Part shown: positions 59,967 to 64,000 of the stretch, one piece after another
How positions within the stretch are numbered: the first letter of the stretch is position 1
How the letters are laid out: every line of letters starts with the position of its first letter
Source of the DNA: Planctomycetota bacterium
Lineage (GTDB): Bacteria; Planctomycetota; SZUA-567; H5-PLA8
Direction of reading: 5' to 3'
Length of the DNA stretch: 64,000 bases
Assembly (NCBI GenBank): GCA_016200135.1
Contig: JACQFI010000129.1
Location: forward strand, 1 to 64,000
The notes under the pieces: model-generated
What the model was told of the DNA's origin: nothing
Databases searched by the model: none
What the model saw: only the letters and a program-made list of their open reading frames with translations
Position numbers and translations under genes: made by a program

Positions 59967-60025
59967 TTCTACCCGCATCCACCAGACGGAATGTCCTCGC
60001 AACCCTGCCATTCTCGAATGTTTAA

Positions 60026-60038
60026 GTGATTTAATCAC
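60026..60038. promoter_or_regulatory. Perfect 13-bp palindrome
   Basis: GTGATT-T-AATCAC is a perfect inverted repeat 59 bp upstream of the PQQ-propeller gene start. It lies in an AT-rich stretch that may hold the promoter and resembles GntR- or FNR/CRP-type half sites (GTGAT). It is a candidate operator for that gene. Confidence 0.45.
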
Positions 60039-60097
60039 GATAATTTCGAGCTTCGGGGTATGTAATGCGAGCTAAACGATCCGTGGGAGCACGTTCC

Positions 60098-61645
60098 ATG
60101 CACACGACCACACGCCCTAGCAACACCAATGCCTGCATGGCCGTAGTTCTATTCGGCCTGCTGCTGGGTGGAAACGCCTCGGCGGCCGAACCCTTGTTGG
60201 GCGCGCCTGAATTCCAGCCCTCGCCCGAACACCCGGTGGGGTGGCGCGGTGACGGTTCGGGGTCGTTTCCCGGCGCTACCCCGCCCTTCAAATGGAGTCT
60301 CGGCAAGGACGGCACGGCGACGAACATCGTCTGGCAGAGCGAGATGCCGTGCTACAGCACCAGTTCCGTGATCGCTGTCCGCGACCGCCTCTTTACCACC
60401 GGCAACGACTACAGCCTGATCTCCGTGGACAAAAAGACCGGCCGGATCCTGTGGGTGCGCCCGGTCAGTCCCTACGATGCGGCCACAAAAGAGGACCGGG
60501 AGGCGCATAAGGACGCGTTTGTGCAGCTCGACACGCTGGCGCAGAAGCGCGACGCGCTCGCCGCCAAGATTCCTACTGCCGCTCCGGCCGAGATCGGCAA
60601 ACTGGGCCAGGAGATGACCAAGCTCGAGAAGGAAATGGAGAAGGTGCTGAAGGAGTCGGATAAGGAGAAATACAAGAGCACCGGCATGAGCTACTCCGAC
60701 GGCGGATTCATGGCGACCACGCCCACCTCCGACGGCGCACTGGTCTTCGCCTGGAATGCCTGGGGGGTAACGGCCTGCTTCGATTTGAATGGGGAGCGCA
60801 AATGGATCCGGTTCGATAAGTTGCGGCCGCAGGAACACGGGCATTACGGTTCGCCCCTGCTGGTGGATGACAAAGTGATCATTTACGTTGGTTGGCGCTA
60901 CATGGCGCTGGACAAACAGACGGGCAAAGAAATCTGGACTTCGGAATATCACCAGCCATTGGAAGTTTGGCATAGTTATTGGTACGGATCGCACCTGGCG
61001 ACTCGTATCGGCGGTGAAAAAGTAATCGTGGCCGGAGACGGCAGCCTCCTACGGGCCAAGGATGGGCGGCGCTTTATTATAGGAAAAGCGATGCAGGCGA
61101 GCTCGCCGATTCTGTGCAAGGATCGTGTCTTCTGGATCTCGATCGACAGTGTTTTCAGTTACGTCCTGCCCTCAAGCACCGATGGTAAAACGACTCCCGC
61201 AATCCAGAAGTATACATTCGATTTCAAGGCGTCGGGGTACATGTCGACGTCACCGCTGTATCACGACGATTTGATTTATATTTTGGGAAGCAATCCCATT
61301 CTTTTCGTATACGAATCAAAGCCCGATAAACTCGTCTATTCCAAGGACCTCAATTTGGGCGATACGCCCAAGCGCGGTGACCGCCCCTACGGCTGCGGCC
61401 TTTGCGCCTCGCCGAGCTTCGCCGGCGGCAAGATTTTCCTACAGAGCAATTTCGGGACGACGCTCGTGCTCGAACCGGGCCGCGAATACAAGGAACTCGC
61501 GCGGAACACCATCGAGCGGCATTTCCCGTTCAACTACAAGGACGACATGCTGGAGGGCACCGTCAGCAATCCCTACTTCGAAGGCGAGCGCATCTACTAC
61601 CGCGCCCAGCGCTATCTCTATTGCATCGGGGCCACGGGGAAATAA
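60098..61645 (+). CDS. Secreted PQQ-type beta-propeller protein with coiled-coil insert
   Basis: The product has 515 residues from ATG 60098, preferred for GGGAG at 60085-60089; ATG 60065 is an alternative. A signal peptide (about 1-28, ASAA) is followed by PQQ/quinoprotein-like propeller blades with typical turns (VDKKTGRILWV, LDKQTGKEIWT). Residues about 127-194 form an inserted Lys/Glu-rich coiled coil (KLGQEMTKLEKEMEKVLKES) within the second blade. No PQQ-binding or dehydrogenase ligand set is visible, so this is probably a structural or carbohydrate-related secreted propeller. The insert is unusual. Confidence 0.75.
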   Translation: MHTTTRPSNTNACMAVVLFGLLLGGNASAAEPLLGAPEFQPSPEHPVGWRGDGSGSFPGATPPFKWSLGKDGTATNIVWQSEMPCYSTSSVIAVRDRLFTTGNDYSLISVDKKTGRILWVRPVSPYDAATKEDREAHKDAFVQLDTLAQKRDALAAKIPTAAPAEIGKLGQEMTKLEKEMEKVLKESDKEKYKSTGMSYSDGGFMATTPTSDGALVFAWNAWGVTACFDLNGERKWIRFDKLRPQEHGHYGSPLLVDDKVIIYVGWRYMALDKQTGKEIWTSEYHQPLEVWHSYWYGSHLATRIGGEKVIVAGDGSLLRAKDGRRFIIGKAMQASSPILCKDRVFWISIDSVFSYVLPSSTDGKTTPAIQKYTFDFKASGYMSTSPLYHDDLIYILGSNPILFVYESKPDKLVYSKDLNLGDTPKRGDRPYGCGLCASPSFAGGKIFLQSNFGTTLVLEPGREYKELARNTIERHFPFNYKDDMLEGTVSNPYFEGERIYYRAQRYLYCIGATGK

Positions 61646-61724
61646 TCCCGTCGTGGACGTATGGCATTTCGAGTATGAAGGTGCCGGTTGCGCGCGCAAC
61701 TTCCAGTTTTTCTAGATGAGTTCG

Positions 61725-63011
61725 TCAGCCGAAGATCTTGCCGATGATCCCGCTGCTGTTGCTGCCGGGGCCGTCGCGCTTGCGGCGGCGCACGGAGGCC
61801 GGGCGGTGCACGCCGGAGGTCGGGCGCGGCGGGCTGATGCGGCCGGAGGAATTCGTATTCTCGCTGACGCCGGAACGAATCTCGTCCACGGCGCGTTCGA
61901 GATCCTTGATCATGCTGGTCGCGCTCTGGTAGCGTTCACCGGGCTTCTTGCGCATCATGCGGTCGAGCACCTGGTAGACCAGCGGCGCGAGGCGCGGCTC
62001 CAGGCGCTTCATGGGTTCAGGCTCGTCGAAGACCTGCTTCTCCATGATTTCCTTGGCGTCCTTGCCGGTGAAGGGCACCTTACCGCTCAACATGCGGTAG
62101 AACGTGACGCCCAGGGAGTAGATGTCGGCGCGGTGGTCGAGCGGCAGGCCGCGCGCCTGTTCAGGCGCCATGTAATGCGGCGACCCGAAGACGCCTTCGC
62201 TCTGGTCGGCCTTGCCCTTCTCGTTGAGCGACTTCGCGATGCCGAGGTCCGCCAGGCGCACTTCGCCCGCTTCGGTGAGCATCAGGTTGTCGGGCTTGAT
62301 GTCGCAGTGAACGATGGCGACCTTCTCGGCGTACTCGAGCGCCTTCGCCGCCTGGAGCACGATCTCGGTGGCGCGAAGCTGGTCGAGCTTGCGCCCGCGG
62401 CTGATCAGGTCCTGCACCGAGCCGCCGCCGACGAATTCCATGCTCAGGTAATAGACACTGTTCTCCTGGCCGACCTCGTGGACGCCGATCACGTTGGGAT
62501 GATTCAAGCGCCCGGCCGCGCGCGCTTCGGAGAGGAAGCGCTCGACGAAGGTGCGGTCGGCGGTGAGGTCCGGCGTTAGGATCTTGAGCGCAACCATGCG
62601 GCCCAGCGCCATCTGCGTGGCCTTGTAGACCTCGCCCATGCCGCCCACGCCGATGCGCGTCTGGATGTGGTAGCCGCCGATCTTCTGCCCCGCGAGATGC
62701 CCTTCGCTCTTCTCGGAGTCCGACTGGAAGCTGAAGAGCGACTCGCCGGCGCGGATGGTGTCGCCAAACGCGAGCATCGTCTCCGACTGGATCTTCACGC
62801 CGTTGACGAACGTGCCGTTGTGGCTCTCCATGTCGCCGATGGTGAAGAGCCCGCCGGTCTTCTCAATCTTGAAGTGCTGGCGCGAGATCAGGTAATCGGT
62901 GAGGACAAGATTGCAGGTATTGAGGCGTCCAACGACATATGAGAGGTCCTCGGGCCCCAGATTGAGGCTCAGGCCCTTCTCGGCACCACGTTCGACGACC
63001 AACCGCGGCAT
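61725..63011 (-). CDS. FHA-domain Ser/Thr protein kinase
   Basis: The 428-residue product has an N-terminal FHA domain (1-98, with VVGRLNTCNLVLTD, SRQHFKI and SHNGTFVNG) that binds phosphothreonine. The kinase domain (about 113-375) has the Gly loop GVGGMGE at 121-127, ATP lysine K143, catalytic HCDIKPDN with D237, and DLG with D255. The residue before the catalytic Asp is Cys, not Arg, so it is a non-RD kinase. The tail is Arg/Pro-rich with SSGRISPP repeats and no membrane helix, so it is probably cytoplasmic and may bind its own phosphorylated tail. Confidence 0.92.
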   Translation of the reverse strand: MPRLVVERGAEKGLSLNLGPEDLSYVVGRLNTCNLVLTDYLISRQHFKIEKTGGLFTIGDMESHNGTFVNGVKIQSETMLAFGDTIRAGESLFSFQSDSEKSEGHLAGQKIGGYHIQTRIGVGGMGEVYKATQMALGRMVALKILTPDLTADRTFVERFLSEARAAGRLNHPNVIGVHEVGQENSVYYLSMEFVGGGSVQDLISRGRKLDQLRATEIVLQAAKALEYAEKVAIVHCDIKPDNLMLTEAGEVRLADLGIAKSLNEKGKADQSEGVFGSPHYMAPEQARGLPLDHRADIYSLGVTFYRMLSGKVPFTGKDAKEIMEKQVFDEPEPMKRLEPRLAPLVYQVLDRMMRKKPGERYQSATSMIKDLERAVDEIRSGVSENTNSSGRISPPRPTSGVHRPASVRRRKRDGPGSNSSGIIGKIFG

Positions 63012-63086
63012 ACCGGTTCCCCGACTCTCGCCGTCCTTAACTTTGCCTCACGCGAGCGGCGTTGTCCAATCCTTACCGCACGACCA

Positions 63087-63920
63087 TCAAGACCCGCGAC
63101 CAAGTTCCCGGCTGCGCTCGGCAGCACGGCGCACGGCCGCGGCGATCTTCGCCTTCACGCCGTCGGAATCCAGTCTTTCCACCGCGGCCTGCGTGGTTCC
63201 GTTGGGGCTCGTCACGCGCTTGCGCAGTTCCTCGGGCGGCAAGCCGGTCTCTTCGAGCATCTTCGCCGCGCCGAGGCACGTGCGGGCCGCGAGCTTCAGC
63301 GCCTGCTCCTTGGTGAAGCCCTCCGCTACGCCCGCGTCCACCATGGCCTCGACGAGATAGAAGAGATACGCCGGGCCCGATCCCGAGAGCCCCGTCACCG
63401 CGTCGATCATCGGCTCGGGCACGCGCATCACGATCCCGGCGCTCGAAAAGAGCGCCTCGACGGCCGCAAGATCCCGGTCGGTCGCATGCTTGCCGCCGCT
63501 GATGCAGGAGGCGCCGAGCCCCACCAGCATGGGCGTGTTCGGCATCACGCGGACCACGCGCGCGCCCGCGGGCAGTGGCTTTTCCAAACGAGCCGTCGGC
63601 ACGCCGGCGCAGATTGAGGCCAGCAGATGCCGCTGGGGCTCAAAGACCGGCGCGACGCCTGCCAGCACTTCGTCCACCTGCTGCGGCTTTACGCAAAGCA
63701 CGAGGACATCGCCATGCGTCACCACCGCACGATTGTCGGTGGTCGCCTTTACGCCCAGGTCTTTCTCGAACAACGTTCGGCGTTCGAGCGAGATATCGCT
63801 TGCAATAACGCCCTGCTTGGTCACGAGCCCGGCCTTCAGGACGCCGCGCAGGAGCGCCTCGGCCATATTGCCGGCGCCGATCAAGCCCAGCGTGCGGATT
63901 GTTACTGCGGAAGTAGCCAA
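63087..63920 (-). CDS. proC: Pyrroline-5-carboxylate reductase
   Basis: The product has 277 residues. The Rossmann loop GLIGAGNMAEALLRG is at 12-26, VMPNTP and SGSGPAYLFYLVEAM mark the ProC active region, and SPNGTTQAAVE the C-terminal dimer domain. It reduces pyrroline-5-carboxylate to proline with NAD(P)H. It lies 75 bp upstream of the FHA-kinase gene on the same strand, and both may share a transcript. Confidence 0.95.
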   Translation of the reverse strand: MATSAVTIRTLGLIGAGNMAEALLRGVLKAGLVTKQGVIASDISLERRTLFEKDLGVKATTDNRAVVTHGDVLVLCVKPQQVDEVLAGVAPVFEPQRHLLASICAGVPTARLEKPLPAGARVVRVMPNTPMLVGLGASCISGGKHATDRDLAAVEALFSSAGIVMRVPEPMIDAVTGLSGSGPAYLFYLVEAMVDAGVAEGFTKEQALKLAARTCLGAAKMLEETGLPPEELRKRVTSPNGTTQAAVERLDSDGVKAKIAAAVRRAAERSRELGRGS

Positions 63921-64000
63921 GCCTTGTGAGGCTCCAGGGACCGTTTGAGTTGGGCCGCGATCTTAACGCACCTTGCGCGAATTCCAATACCCAAACATTC

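Overview
The window is a GC-rich bacterial chromosome segment of about 60% GC. It splits at a tRNA-Arg(UCU) gene (23583-23659, minus strand) into an integrated mobile island on the left and chromosomal backbone on the right. Gene content includes a PilT/PilB/PilC/PilS/PilR cluster, an FHA-linked Ser/Thr kinase, DUF4337 and DUF4870 proteins, a GH18 enzyme, PQQ-type and toroid-type secreted proteins, and a long isoleucyl-tRNA synthetase. This would fit the PVC/Planctomycetota neighbourhood or a candidate phylum such as Hydrogenedentota or Sumerlaeota. There is no rRNA here, so the phylum is a guess.

Left part (1-23582), accessory DNA. The window opens inside a CRISPR array of 36-bp repeats and about 30-bp spacers, with no cas genes in view. 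Next come small cargo genes: a ribbon-helix-helix protein, a secreted charged protein, membrane proteins, and a pair encoding a membrane protein and a YEATS-like domain protein. From 6.4 to 21.5 kb there is a plus-strand block for DNA metabolism: a CHC2-type zinc finger protein with a degenerate P-loop, a family A DNA polymerase with 3'-5' exonuclease, a DNA adenine methyltransferase-like protein, an SNF2/DEAD-type helicase with a zinc ribbon, a PD-(D/E)XK nuclease with a probable Fe-S cluster, a WGR plus ATP-dependent DNA ligase, and a DUF932 protein. An AlpA-like regulator and a tyrosine recombinase close the island beside the 3' end of the tRNA. No capsid, tail, relaxase or type IV secretion genes are visible, so its mode of transfer is unknown. 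Its left end was not found.

Right part (23.7-64 kb), backbone. A LysM/L,D-transpeptidase is followed by a long minus-strand run. Read in its direction of transcription, the run is pilT, a stand-alone MshEN protein, pilB, pilC, a PilS-like histidine kinase carrying a WD40 propeller, pilR, a secreted protein, a phosphoglucomutase/phosphomannomutase-family gene (glmM-like), a DUF4870 protein, glmS, and an ABC ATPase gene broken by a stop codon exactly at the Walker B glutamate. PurN, a hybrid histidine kinase, a membrane-anchored protein and ileS follow. The ileS gene has a promoter, a possible leader peptide and a hairpin.

The last 14 kb holds DUF4337, AHSA1, purine nucleoside phosphorylase, a sugar-nucleotide-type epimerase, an alpha/beta hydrolase and a putative lipoprotein enzyme behind a LacI-type palindrome. 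It also has a zincin, a GntR/LacI hybrid regulator with a GH18 glycosidase and DUF167, a PQQ-propeller protein with a coiled-coil insert, an FHA-Ser/Thr kinase and proC.
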